This document shows positions 8,380-16,173 of a stretch of DNA of 64,000 bases, piece after piece; position 1 is the stretch's first letter; every line of letters starts with the position of its first letter. Where the stretch lies: assembly GCA_050249415.1 (NCBI GenBank), contig JBFWQO010000001.1, positions 310,001 through 374,000 on the forward strand, written 5' to 3'. The position numbers and the translations under genes are program-made. The notes under the pieces were generated by a model. The model was not told the origin of the DNA. It was given only the letters and a program-made list of their open reading frames with translations, and did no database searches. Source of the DNA: CADEFQ01 sp050249415 (GTDB lineage: Bacteria; Pseudomonadota; Gammaproteobacteria; Steroidobacterales; Steroidobacteraceae).

Positions 8380-8820
8380 ATGAGTACGAGGCGGGCGCCG
8401 CGCCTGTCGGCGGGTGTCGTAGTCGTCCGGCGTGACGGCGGCGACTGGCTCTATCTGCTGCTGCGCGCATTTCGCAGCTGGGACTTCCCGAAGGGCATGG
8501 TCGAGCCAGGCGAGGAGCCGCACGCCGCCGCGCGGCGCGAAGTGCGCGAAGAGTCCACGATCGACGACCTCGAGTTCACCTGGGGTGACGTGTTTCGCGA
8601 CACGGGGCCGTACACCCGCAACAAGATCGCGCGCTACTACCTGGCCCAGACGCACACCGCGCGGGTCACCCTGCCGGTCAACGCCGATATCGGCGCGCCG
8701 GAACACCACGAATGGCGCTGGGTGGACTTCGACGCCGCGCTGTCGCTCGTATCGCCCCGCGTCGCGCCGGTGGTCGAGTGGGCGCGCGGGGTGCTGGTCG
8801 GCACCGTGCCGCGCGCCTGA
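8380..8820 (+). CDS. Nudix hydrolase
   Basis: 146 residues. The Nudix box is complete: Gly, five residues, Glu, seven residues, REVREE (within GMVEPGEEPHAAARREVREE), which binds the catalytic Mg2+. The protein is a stand-alone Nudix domain resembling the bis(5'-nucleosyl)-tetraphosphatase / dGTP-type branch, but the substrate cannot be told apart by eye. It sits just after ahpD but has its own extended -10 box. The 3' end is separated from the convergent dehydrogenase by 14 bases. Confidence 0.87.
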   Translation: MSTRRAPRLSAGVVVVRRDGGDWLYLLLRAFRSWDFPKGMVEPGEEPHAAARREVREESTIDDLEFTWGDVFRDTGPYTRNKIARYYLAQTHTARVTLPVNADIGAPEHHEWRWVDFDAALSLVSPRVAPVVEWARGVLVGTVPRA

Positions 8821-8834
8821 GCGCACCGATCGGA

Positions 8835-9812
8835 TCACACGACACGTCGCCGTCGCCCGCCCGCGAGGAAATCCGCGACATTCGCCGCGATCTCGTCGAG
8901 GGCCCGCTGGCGCGATTCCCGTGCCGCCCACGCGACGTGCGGCGTGACGATCAGGTTCGGCAGGTCGGTCGCGAAGAGCGGGCTGCCGTCGACCGGCGGC
9001 TCCTGCGCCAGCACGTCGATCGCCGCGCCACCGAGGCGCCCGCTGCGCAGCGCATCGGCGAGTGCCACGGGCTCGATCAGCGCGCCGCGCGCCGTGTTGA
9101 CGATCAGCGCATCGGGCTTCATCAGCGCGAGCTGCGCCGCGCCGATCATCCCGCGTGTCGCCGGGGTGAGCGGACAATGCAGCGTCAGCACGTCGGCCGC
9201 GCGCAGCAGCTGCGGGAGCGGCAGGCGCGCGATGCCGTCCGCAGGCGCGACGCCCGTGGAGGCGTCTCCCGCACGCAGCGCCACGCGCACCCGCATGCCG
9301 AGCGCCGCTTCGCACGCCTGCGCTACCGCGCGCCCGAGCGCGCCGTAGCCGACGACGGCGAGCGTGCGGCCCGCGAGCTCGCGGATCGGGTAGTCGAGCA
9401 TCGTGAACTGCGGGCTCGCGCCCCAGCGGCCGTCCTTCACGAGCCGGGAGTAGTCGGCAAACCGATGCGTCAGCGCGAGGATCGCCCCGAGGACGTGCTG
9501 CACCACCGATGGCGTGCAGTAGTCGCGGATGTTGCATACGGCCACGCCGCGCTCGCGCGCGGCCTCGAGATCCACGTTGTCGGTGCCGGTGGCCGCGAGC
9601 GCGACGAGGCGCAGCGCGGGGGCCGCGGCCAATACCTCGCGCGTGATCCGCGCCTTGTTGACGAGCAGGATCGCGACGTCCGCGACGCGCGCGGCGATGT
9701 GATCGGGCGGCGTCTCGTCGTAGAGCGTGAGCCGCGGGCAGGCACGCTCGAGGCCCGAGGTATCGAGGTCGCCCGCGCTGACGGTGGCGTAATCGAGGAA
9801 GGCGGATTGCAC
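8835..9812 (-). CDS. D-2-hydroxyacid dehydrogenase (glycerate/hydroxypyruvate type)
   Basis: 325 residues with the D-isomer-specific 2-hydroxyacid dehydrogenase layout: split substrate domain, a central NAD-binding motif VVGYGALGRAVA, then the catalytic Arg in NTARGALI, Glu in DVLAQEPP and His in VTPHVAWA. It interconverts a 2-oxoacid and a D-2-hydroxyacid with NAD(P)H. The closest look-alikes by motif are glycerate dehydrogenase / hydroxypyruvate reductase, but substrate is uncertain. It lies 10 bases downstream of the RND pump gene on the same strand and may be read through from that operon. Confidence 0.87.
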   Translation of the reverse strand: MQSAFLDYATVSAGDLDTSGLERACPRLTLYDETPPDHIAARVADVAILLVNKARITREVLAAAPALRLVALAATGTDNVDLEAARERGVAVCNIRDYCTPSVVQHVLGAILALTHRFADYSRLVKDGRWGASPQFTMLDYPIRELAGRTLAVVGYGALGRAVAQACEAALGMRVRVALRAGDASTGVAPADGIARLPLPQLLRAADVLTLHCPLTPATRGMIGAAQLALMKPDALIVNTARGALIEPVALADALRSGRLGGAAIDVLAQEPPVDGSPLFATDLPNLIVTPHVAWAARESRQRALDEIAANVADFLAGGRRRRVV

Positions 9813-9822
9813 GCGGTGGATG

Positions 9823-12800
9823 TTACACCGCGGTCACTCCGGCGACGGCGATCGTGGGAGGCGCGAGCTTGTACATCACCGGCGTCACGAGTCGGGCGAG
9901 CAGCGTCGAGGAGACGAGTCCGCCGATGATGACCCACGCCATCGGTGAATAGAGGCCGATGTTCTGCACGGCGAGCGGCAGGAGGCCGCCGATCGCCGTC
10001 GCGGTCGTCAGCAGGATCGGCAGGAAACGCACCTCGCCCGCCTTCTCGATCGCGAGGTCGAGCGCCACCCCGTCCTCGCGCAGCCGGTTCGTGAAATCGA
10101 CCAGCAGGATCGAATTCTTGATCTCGATGCCGATCAAGGCGATGAAGCCGATGCTCGCGGTGAACGAGATCGTGTTGCCGGTGAAGAGCAGCATCAGGAG
10201 CCCGCCCAAGACTCCGAGCGGCACGACGGTGAGCACGATCAGCGTCGATTTGAAGTTGCCGAACTCGAGCACGAGGATGGCGAAGATGCCGAAGATCGCG
10301 ATGATGATCGCGATGCCGATGCCGCCGAAGGCTTCCTGGCTCGATTCGGCCTCGCCGCCGAGCTTGTAGTGATAGCCGCGCGGCCAGGCCATCCGGTCGA
10401 GCTCCCGCTGCGCCTCCGCGGTGACTTTCGCGGTGTTGTAGCCGACCCGCACGTCGGCATCGACCGTGACGGCCCGCTCGCGGTCGTAGCGCTGGATCAC
10501 GACGGGCGCCTTCTCGAACTGCAGCGTCGCGAGCTGCGACAGCGGCAGCAGCGCGCCGGTGAGCGACGGCACGCGCACCTCGCCGAGCGTCGCGAGATCG
10601 GCGCGGGTGCCGACGGCGGTGCGCACCATGATGTCGTACTGCTCGCCGCCCGGGTCCTTGAACGTGCCCGCGGGCAGGCCCGCCACCGACAGGCGCACCG
10701 CGCGGTCGAACTCGACGGTCGGCACGCCGAGCAGGCTCGCCTTCTGCGCATCGACCGCGAGGCGCAGGTTCGTGCGTGCGACATCGAGCGGGTTCTGCAC
10801 GTCGCGCGTGCCGGGCAGGCGTTCGAGGAGCCGCTGCACCTCGCCCGCAAGCGCCTCTATCGTGTCGAGATCGCGGCCGACCACGCGCACGGCGATCGGC
10901 GCACTGATCGGCGGGCCGTTGACGAATTCCTTGACGTAGATGCGCGCCGCCGGATAGTCCGCGAGGGAGCGGCGCAGCGCGTCGAGCTCGCGCGGTGTCG
11001 CGTGCGTGTCGTAGCCCGCGAGCTGCACGAAGATCTCGCCGTAATTCGCGGCATCCCGGCGCGTGATGTGGTTGTAGTAGATCTGCGGGTTGCCGTGGCC
11101 GAGGTTGGTGAACCAGCCCTTCACGGACGGCATCGCGCGCAGCTTCGTCTCGACGTGGCGCAGCGCCGCATCGGTCGCCTCGAGACTCGTGCCGGCCGGT
11201 GCCTCGACCTGCACGAGGAATTGCGGCGTGTCGGCCTTCGGGAACAGGCTCGAGCCGATCACCGGCACGAGCGCGGCGGACAACAGCAGCGAGCCGCCGA
11301 TCGCGACCGCGACCGTCGCGCGCGGCCGCGCGAGGCAATAGTGCAGCGCCGGGCGGTAGTAGCGGTGGATGGCGCCCATCACCCGTTGCAGCACCGGATT
11401 GCCGGCCTGCTCCGCGTGGCGCGGCAGCAGGCGGCTCGCGAGGAACGGGATGATGAAGAGGGCGACGACCAGCGACCCGAGGATCGTCGAGACCACCGTG
11501 ACCGGCAGCACGCGGATGAACTTGCCGGCCGTGCCGGGCAGCATCAGGATCGGCAGGAACGCAAAGACCAGTGTCGCGGTGCAGCCGAGGATCGCGACCG
11601 TGATCTCCCGCGTGCCGGCGAGCGCCGCCGCGGTGCGCCCGAGCCCGGTGCGCAGGTGCCGCGCGATGTTCTCGACGACGACGATCGAATCGTCCACCAG
11701 CAGGCCGAGGGCGACGACGCAGCCGGCGATCGAGATCTGGTTGAGCGAATAGCCGATGAAATACAGCGCGGTGATGCCGAAGGCGAGCGACAGCGGAATC
11801 GCGACCATCACGATACCCGCGGCGCGCCAGCCGAGCGGGATCAGGGTCAGCATCACGAGCGCGATCGCGATGCCGAAATCGGTGTACAGGCGCCCGAGGC
11901 GCTGCTCGACGTTCTGCGACTGTTCGAAGCCGCGCTCGAGCGTGATCCGCTTCGGCAGTGTCTGCCCGAAGCGGTCGAGTGCCGCATCGATCCGTTGCTG
12001 CACCTCGAGGATGTTGTAGCCCTCCTTCTGGTTCGCGGTCACGAACACGGCGCGCCGGCCGTTGTAACGGCCGACGTAGCTCCACGGCGCGGTGGTCCAG
12101 CCGACTTCGGCCACGTCGCGGATCCGCACGATGCGACTGCCGATCGCGGTGACGACCGTGTCGCGCACCTGGTCGAGCGATTCGTAGGCGCCGGAAGTCT
12201 TCAGGCTGAAGCCGCGCGGCCCGAGATCGACGGTCCCGGCCGGGATGTTCGCGTTCTCGCTGGCGATCGCCTGCGAGACCTGCGCCGGCGTCAGGCGCAG
12301 TTCCGCCATGCGCTTCAGGTCGAGCTGCACCCGCAGTTCGCGCCGCGGCACGCCCCAGCTCTCGGCGGTGCGCACACCCTGCACGGGCTTCAACGTGTCC
12401 TTCAGCTCACGCGCGTAGTCCTCGAGTTCACTCCACGGGGCGTCGTCCGAAACGAGCGCGAGCTGCACCGTGTTGACGAGCCCGGGGCTCAGCTTGCGGA
12501 TCTCGATCTGCGCGATGTCCGGCGGCAGCGACGGGCGCAGCGCATTCACCTCGCGCGTCACCTCGTCGTACTTGCGGTCGGGGTCGACGAAGGCCTGGAA
12601 CTCGATCACGATGAACGACACGCCGTCGGTGATCGTCGTCTCGATCTTCTTCACGTCGTCGAGCTCGGCGAGCCGGTCCTCGATCGGCTTGGCGACGAGG
12701 CGTTCGAGGTCGCGCGGATCGGCGCCGGGGTAGATCGCCGTGATGAAAAACCCCGGGATCTTGAAGTAGGGGTCTTCCTCGCGCGGGATGTTCGCGAATG

Positions 12801-12882
12801 CGAACCAGCCGAGCGCGACGAGGCACAGGAACGCGACCAGCGTGAACTGGTAGCGGCGGATCGGGAACTCGAGCGCGTTCAC
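9823..12882 (-). CDS. RND-family efflux pump, inner-membrane subunit
   Basis: 1019 residues, the normal length of AcrB-like transporters. It opens with IRRYQFTLVAFLCLVALGWFAF (first membrane helix) and PREEDPYFKIPG, the pattern of HAE1-type pumps. About residue 400 the motif GLLVDDSIVVVENI supplies the paired Asp of helix 4 used in proton relay. The second half repeats the periplasmic loop and membrane bundle. It should act as the proton-driven trimer that passes substrates to the adaptor and TolC-like channel encoded upstream. Substrates are unknown. It is the last efflux gene, 4 bases after the adaptor gene. Confidence 0.93.
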   Translation of the reverse strand: MNALEFPIRRYQFTLVAFLCLVALGWFAFANIPREEDPYFKIPGFFITAIYPGADPRDLERLVAKPIEDRLAELDDVKKIETTITDGVSFIVIEFQAFVDPDRKYDEVTREVNALRPSLPPDIAQIEIRKLSPGLVNTVQLALVSDDAPWSELEDYARELKDTLKPVQGVRTAESWGVPRRELRVQLDLKRMAELRLTPAQVSQAIASENANIPAGTVDLGPRGFSLKTSGAYESLDQVRDTVVTAIGSRIVRIRDVAEVGWTTAPWSYVGRYNGRRAVFVTANQKEGYNILEVQQRIDAALDRFGQTLPKRITLERGFEQSQNVEQRLGRLYTDFGIAIALVMLTLIPLGWRAAGIVMVAIPLSLAFGITALYFIGYSLNQISIAGCVVALGLLVDDSIVVVENIARHLRTGLGRTAAALAGTREITVAILGCTATLVFAFLPILMLPGTAGKFIRVLPVTVVSTILGSLVVALFIIPFLASRLLPRHAEQAGNPVLQRVMGAIHRYYRPALHYCLARPRATVAVAIGGSLLLSAALVPVIGSSLFPKADTPQFLVQVEAPAGTSLEATDAALRHVETKLRAMPSVKGWFTNLGHGNPQIYYNHITRRDAANYGEIFVQLAGYDTHATPRELDALRRSLADYPAARIYVKEFVNGPPISAPIAVRVVGRDLDTIEALAGEVQRLLERLPGTRDVQNPLDVARTNLRLAVDAQKASLLGVPTVEFDRAVRLSVAGLPAGTFKDPGGEQYDIMVRTAVGTRADLATLGEVRVPSLTGALLPLSQLATLQFEKAPVVIQRYDRERAVTVDADVRVGYNTAKVTAEAQRELDRMAWPRGYHYKLGGEAESSQEAFGGIGIAIIIAIFGIFAILVLEFGNFKSTLIVLTVVPLGVLGGLLMLLFTGNTISFTASIGFIALIGIEIKNSILLVDFTNRLREDGVALDLAIEKAGEVRFLPILLTTATAIGGLLPLAVQNIGLYSPMAWVIIGGLVSSTLLARLVTPVMYKLAPPTIAVAGVTAV

Positions 12883-12886
12883 CGGC

Positions 12887-13981
12887 TCACCCGCGCGTCG
12901 GGATCGGCGTGCCGCCCGCCGCCTGCGCGGCTTCCTTCACGATGGTGACGGGGTCGCCGTCGGCGAGATAGAGCGCGCCGTCGGTGACCACCGTCTCGCC
13001 GATCGCGAGCCCGCCGCTGAGCGCGACGCCGTCCTGCGCGATGAACGCGACATCGACGTCGCGGCGCCGTGCCCGCTCGCCGTGCACCACGAAAACGCTG
13101 GCGCGACGACCGTCACCCTCGACGATCGCGGCGATCGGCACCCAGGTGAGCCGGCTCGCACGCGCCGCGGCCGGGACGATCGACAGTTTGGCGACGAGGC
13201 CGCTCGCGAGCTGCTGAGGGGCGTCCTCGATGTGGACTTCGACCGGAAAGAGGCCGCTGTCGCTCTCGGCCGCGCGGGAAACCTCGGACACCGTGCCGGC
13301 GAACACATGGCCGGGAAAGGCGTCCATGCGGATCTCGGCCGGATCACCGAGCTTCACCTGCACGATCTCGCGATCGGCGAGCGCCGCGCGCACGATGAAC
13401 CCGCGGTCCGCGCCGCTCACGACCAGCACCGGCTGGCCAGCCGGCACGAACTCGCGCTCCTGCACGAGCTTTCGCAGCACGACGCCGTCGCGCGGCGCCG
13501 TGATCACTGAATGGCCGCGATTGAAGCGCGCGCCGGCCGCCTGCGCCTGCGCGACCGCAGCCTGCGTGCGAAGGTCCTGCAACTGCTCGAGGCTGATCAC
13601 CTCGTCGGCGTAGAGCCGCTCGCCGCGATCCAGGTCGCGCTGCGCCTTGGCGGCGAGTTGCGCGGCCTGCTCGACCTGGGCGTTCACTTCAGTCAGCTCG
13701 ATCTGCGCCAGCAACTGGCCCCGCTTCAGGCGCGCGCCTTCCTGCACGGTGATGCTTCTCACGATGCCGCCCAGCTTGAACGACAACCGCATCTCGTCCT
13801 TGGCGGCGACCTGGCCGGTGGTGGCGATCGCGGGCGATGCGGGCCCCGCGAACGCAGCGGCGCTGCGCACCGGTACCGGTTCGACGGTGGCGGCGGGCGG
13901 GCTGCGATCACAGGCGGCGAGCATCGCGAGGAGCGCGGCGGCAACGAGGGGGCGCGGCGTGCGCGCGGGCAGGCAGTTCAT
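12887..13981 (-). CDS. RND efflux periplasmic adaptor lipoprotein
   Basis: 364 residues. A lipoprotein signal ends in LAAC with Cys24 as the lipidated residue, anchoring the protein to the inner membrane. Next come a biotinyl-lipoyl-like segment (SITVQEGARLKRGQLLAQIE), an alpha-helical hairpin rich in Gln/Ala, and beta-barrel and membrane-proximal domains, as in MexA/AcrA-type adaptors. It joins the RND trimer to the outer-membrane channel. Its start overlaps the tolC-like stop by 4 bases (ATGA), which implies coupled translation. Confidence 0.93.
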   Translation of the reverse strand: MNCLPARTPRPLVAAALLAMLAACDRSPPAATVEPVPVRSAAAFAGPASPAIATTGQVAAKDEMRLSFKLGGIVRSITVQEGARLKRGQLLAQIELTEVNAQVEQAAQLAAKAQRDLDRGERLYADEVISLEQLQDLRTQAAVAQAQAAGARFNRGHSVITAPRDGVVLRKLVQEREFVPAGQPVLVVSGADRGFIVRAALADREIVQVKLGDPAEIRMDAFPGHVFAGTVSEVSRAAESDSGLFPVEVHIEDAPQQLASGLVAKLSIVPAAARASRLTWVPIAAIVEGDGRRASVFVVHGERARRRDVDVAFIAQDGVALSGGLAIGETVVTDGALYLADGDPVTIVKEAAQAAGGTPIPTRG

Positions 13982-15402
13982 GGGGAGGCGCCTTCGGTCA
14001 CGGGATCGAGCGGCAATGTGCCGGCCGACGTCGCATGGTCGAGTTCGGCCTCGCGCGCGAGCAGCGCGAAGCGTGTGAGGTTGAGGTTGAGTTCGGCCCC
14101 GGTCAGTGCGCTGCGTGCGTCGATGAATTCCACCTGGCTGATCACGCCTTCGTCGCGCTTCCTGCTCGCGATGCGAAAGCCGGCGCGCGCCGCTTCGGCG
14201 CGGGCTGCCGCGGTCGCGAGCGAATCGGCGGCGGTGTCGAGCCGGTCGAGCGCCCGCTGTACCTCGAACCGGATCTGCTGGGCGAGCTCATCCCGCCCGG
14301 TCGCTGCGCGCCGCACCATGGCCTGCGCGCCACGCACGGCCGCGCGACGCGCCCCGCCGTCGAACAGCTTCCAGGTGAAGCGCAGCGACGCCTGCCCGTA
14401 GTTGTAGCCGTGGCCGGTGCCGTAGTCCTCGCCCTGGATGCCGCCGTCGAGGCCGACGCCGAGCGTCGGCTTCAGTGCCGCGCGTGCCACGTCGACCTGC
14501 GCCTCCGCCGCGAGCGTGGCGCTCTCCGCCTGTGCAAGCTCCGGGCGGCGCGCGAGCGCCTCGGCCTGCAGCGTCGCGAGATCCGCGACCGATTGCGCGA
14601 CGACCGTTTCGACGCCGGCCGGTTCCGGCGGCGTGTCGAGCGGGCGGTTCAGCAGGAAATTCAGGTAACTGCGCGCCTGTTGCGCGAGGTTCCCGCTTTC
14701 GCGCCGCTGCTGTTCGACGTCGAGCAGCTCGGCGCGCGCCCGCAGCACCTGGTCCTGCGTCACCTTGCCGTTGCGATACAGCGACTCGTTGACGCGCAGG
14801 TTCTCGGCGAGCAGCGCACGGCTCGCCTCGACGATCGCGACCGTCTTCGTCGCGCGCAGCCAGTCGAGGTAGCCGACCGTGATGTCGCGCGTGAGGCGCC
14901 GCGCGAGCGCGAGATGCGCATACTCGCTCGCGGCGAGCTGCGCGCGCTGCGCGCGGATGCTCGCCGGTATGGCCGGCGCATAGAGCGGCTGGGTGACGCC
15001 GAGCCGGGTGTCCTGGTCGCGCTCGCGCAGGAAAGCAAGCGTCTCGTCGCCGAGCGCCGGATTCAGCTGTGACAGCGGCAGCACGAATTCACGCCCGCCT
15101 TCGTTCCTCGTGTAGCGCGCGTCGAGCGTGACCTGCGGCAGGAAGGCTGCGCGCGCCGCGTCGAGGGCGGCGATCGATTGCTCGACGTCGAACTGGCCGC
15201 GACGCAGCGCGAGATTCGCGCGCAGGCCCTCGCGCACGTAGTCGTCGACGATGTCGGCGAGCGCTCGCAGCCCGGCGGGCAGCGCGACGGGTGGCGCGCC
15301 TGGCGGGGGGGCGGGCACGTCCGGCGCAGCGTGTGCCGCCGCCAGCGCCGAGATCGACGCGATCGCCCCGGCGCGGGCGAATCGCCGCGCGTGCGCGCTC
15401 AT
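13978..15402 (-). CDS. TolC-family outer-membrane efflux channel
   Basis: 474 residues with an N-terminal signal peptide (residues ~1-28, ending near AAHAAPD). Two OEP repeats of long heptad-rich helices (for example LDRLDTAADSLATAAARAEAARAGF) and FTWKLFDGGARRAA near residue 350 are characteristic of TolC-like proteins. It should form the trimeric outer-membrane duct for the RND pump. The ATG at 15402 overlaps the tetR stop by 4 bases, so the channel follows the repressor directly in the same operon. This order (regulator, channel, adaptor, pump) keeps all junctions overlapping or within 4 bases. Confidence 0.92.
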   Translation of the reverse strand: MSAHARRFARAGAIASISALAAAHAAPDVPAPPPGAPPVALPAGLRALADIVDDYVREGLRANLALRRGQFDVEQSIAALDAARAAFLPQVTLDARYTRNEGGREFVLPLSQLNPALGDETLAFLRERDQDTRLGVTQPLYAPAIPASIRAQRAQLAASEYAHLALARRLTRDITVGYLDWLRATKTVAIVEASRALLAENLRVNESLYRNGKVTQDQVLRARAELLDVEQQRRESGNLAQQARSYLNFLLNRPLDTPPEPAGVETVVAQSVADLATLQAEALARRPELAQAESATLAAEAQVDVARAALKPTLGVGLDGGIQGEDYGTGHGYNYGQASLRFTWKLFDGGARRAAVRGAQAMVRRAATGRDELAQQIRFEVQRALDRLDTAADSLATAAARAEAARAGFRIASRKRDEGVISQVEFIDARSALTGAELNLNLTRFALLAREAELDHATSAGTLPLDPVTEGASP

Positions 15403-16040
15403 CGGCGCCCCAGCGCGTCGGCGGCGAGCGCGAGTGCCTGGTCGATCACGCGCCCGGCGTCGAAGCCGCGATGTTCGAGCACCGCGGATTTCGTCGACGC
15501 GAGCTGGATGACGCCGAGCATGTACCCCCACAACGTGAGTCCGATCAGCGCGGGCGGCCCGGCGTCGGCGCGGATCGAACCGTCGGCGATGCCGCGCTCG
15601 ATGCTCGCGACGAGCACCCCGTGCACGCGATCGCCGGCGAGGATGCAGCGGTATTCGTTCGACTCGCTGTCGCGGCCCGCGGGCGAGTGCATCGCGAACT
15701 TCGACAGCGCGTCGTAGTACACGGGCTGCTCGCGCGAGAAATCGACGAACGCGCGGCCGATGGCGCCGATCTGCGCGAGCCCGGTCGCCGGCACCCGGGC
15801 CGCCGCATCGAAGCGCGCGCGCAGGTTCCCGAGCCCGCGCTCGCAGATCGCGAACAGCAGGTCGGCCTTGTCCTGGAAGTACACGTAGAGCAGCGCCCGC
15901 GAGAGGCGTGCCTTGCGCGCGACCTCGTCCATCGTCATCGCCTCGACGCCGACTTCGGCAGCGACCGCTTCCGCCGCATCGATCAGGTCGGCGCGGCGCC
16001 GCTCCCTTTCCTCCTGCCGACGCTCGGTGAGCTCGTTCAT
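15399..16040 (-). CDS. TetR/AcrR-family repressor of the efflux operon
   Basis: 213 residues. An N-terminal helix-turn-helix (residues ~20-60, MTMDEVARKARLSRALLYVYF) precedes a helical ligand domain. It is the first gene of the efflux operon and a perfect 15-bp palindrome lies 21 bases upstream of its start, so negative autoregulation together with the pump genes is likely. ATG at 16040 is chosen; a GTG one codon earlier is possible. The inducer is unknown. Confidence 0.9.
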   Translation of the reverse strand: MNELTERRQEERERRRADLIDAAEAVAAEVGVEAMTMDEVARKARLSRALLYVYFQDKADLLFAICERGLGNLRARFDAAARVPATGLAQIGAIGRAFVDFSREQPVYYDALSKFAMHSPAGRDSESNEYRCILAGDRVHGVLVASIERGIADGSIRADAGPPALIGLTLWGYMLGVIQLASTKSAVLEHRGFDAGRVIDQALALAADALGRR

Positions 16041-16061
16041 CACGCGAGGGTAGTCGGGTCA

Positions 16062-16076
16062 TTGACACAGTGTCAA
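16062..16076. promoter_or_regulatory. Palindromic operator TTGACACAGTGTCAA (predicted TetR site)
   Basis: TTGACAC-A-GTGTCAA is a perfect inverted repeat in the tetR/TonB-receptor intergenic region. Each arm also contains TTGACA, a consensus -35, so a bound dimer would block RNA polymerase. A partial related half-site (GACACGTGAC) follows at 16083-16092. Binding by the adjacent TetR protein is inferred from position. Confidence 0.65.
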
Positions 16077-16115
16077 TAACTAGACACGTGACAAGGTAGA
16101 ATCCGCAGTGGACGC

Positions 16116-16134
16116 GATAATGAGAATCATTCAC
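16116..16134. promoter_or_regulatory. Fur box upstream of the TonB-dependent receptor
   Basis: GATAATGAGAATCATTCAC agrees with the classical 19-bp Fur consensus (GATAATGATAATCATTATC) at 16 of 19 positions. It lies 40 bases before the receptor start. Iron-replete repression of the receptor gene is the expected result. Confidence 0.85.
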
Positions 16135-16173
16135 ATTCCGCCTGTCCTGCACTGCAACAACAAAGGGCCCTCC

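Noticed and set aside
10369..12948. Long plus-strand open frame opposite the RND pump gene
   Set aside because: It is a shadow of the GC-rich antisense strand: low-complexity Arg/Asp-rich translation and no start or domain, while the minus strand encodes a clear AcrB-like protein.
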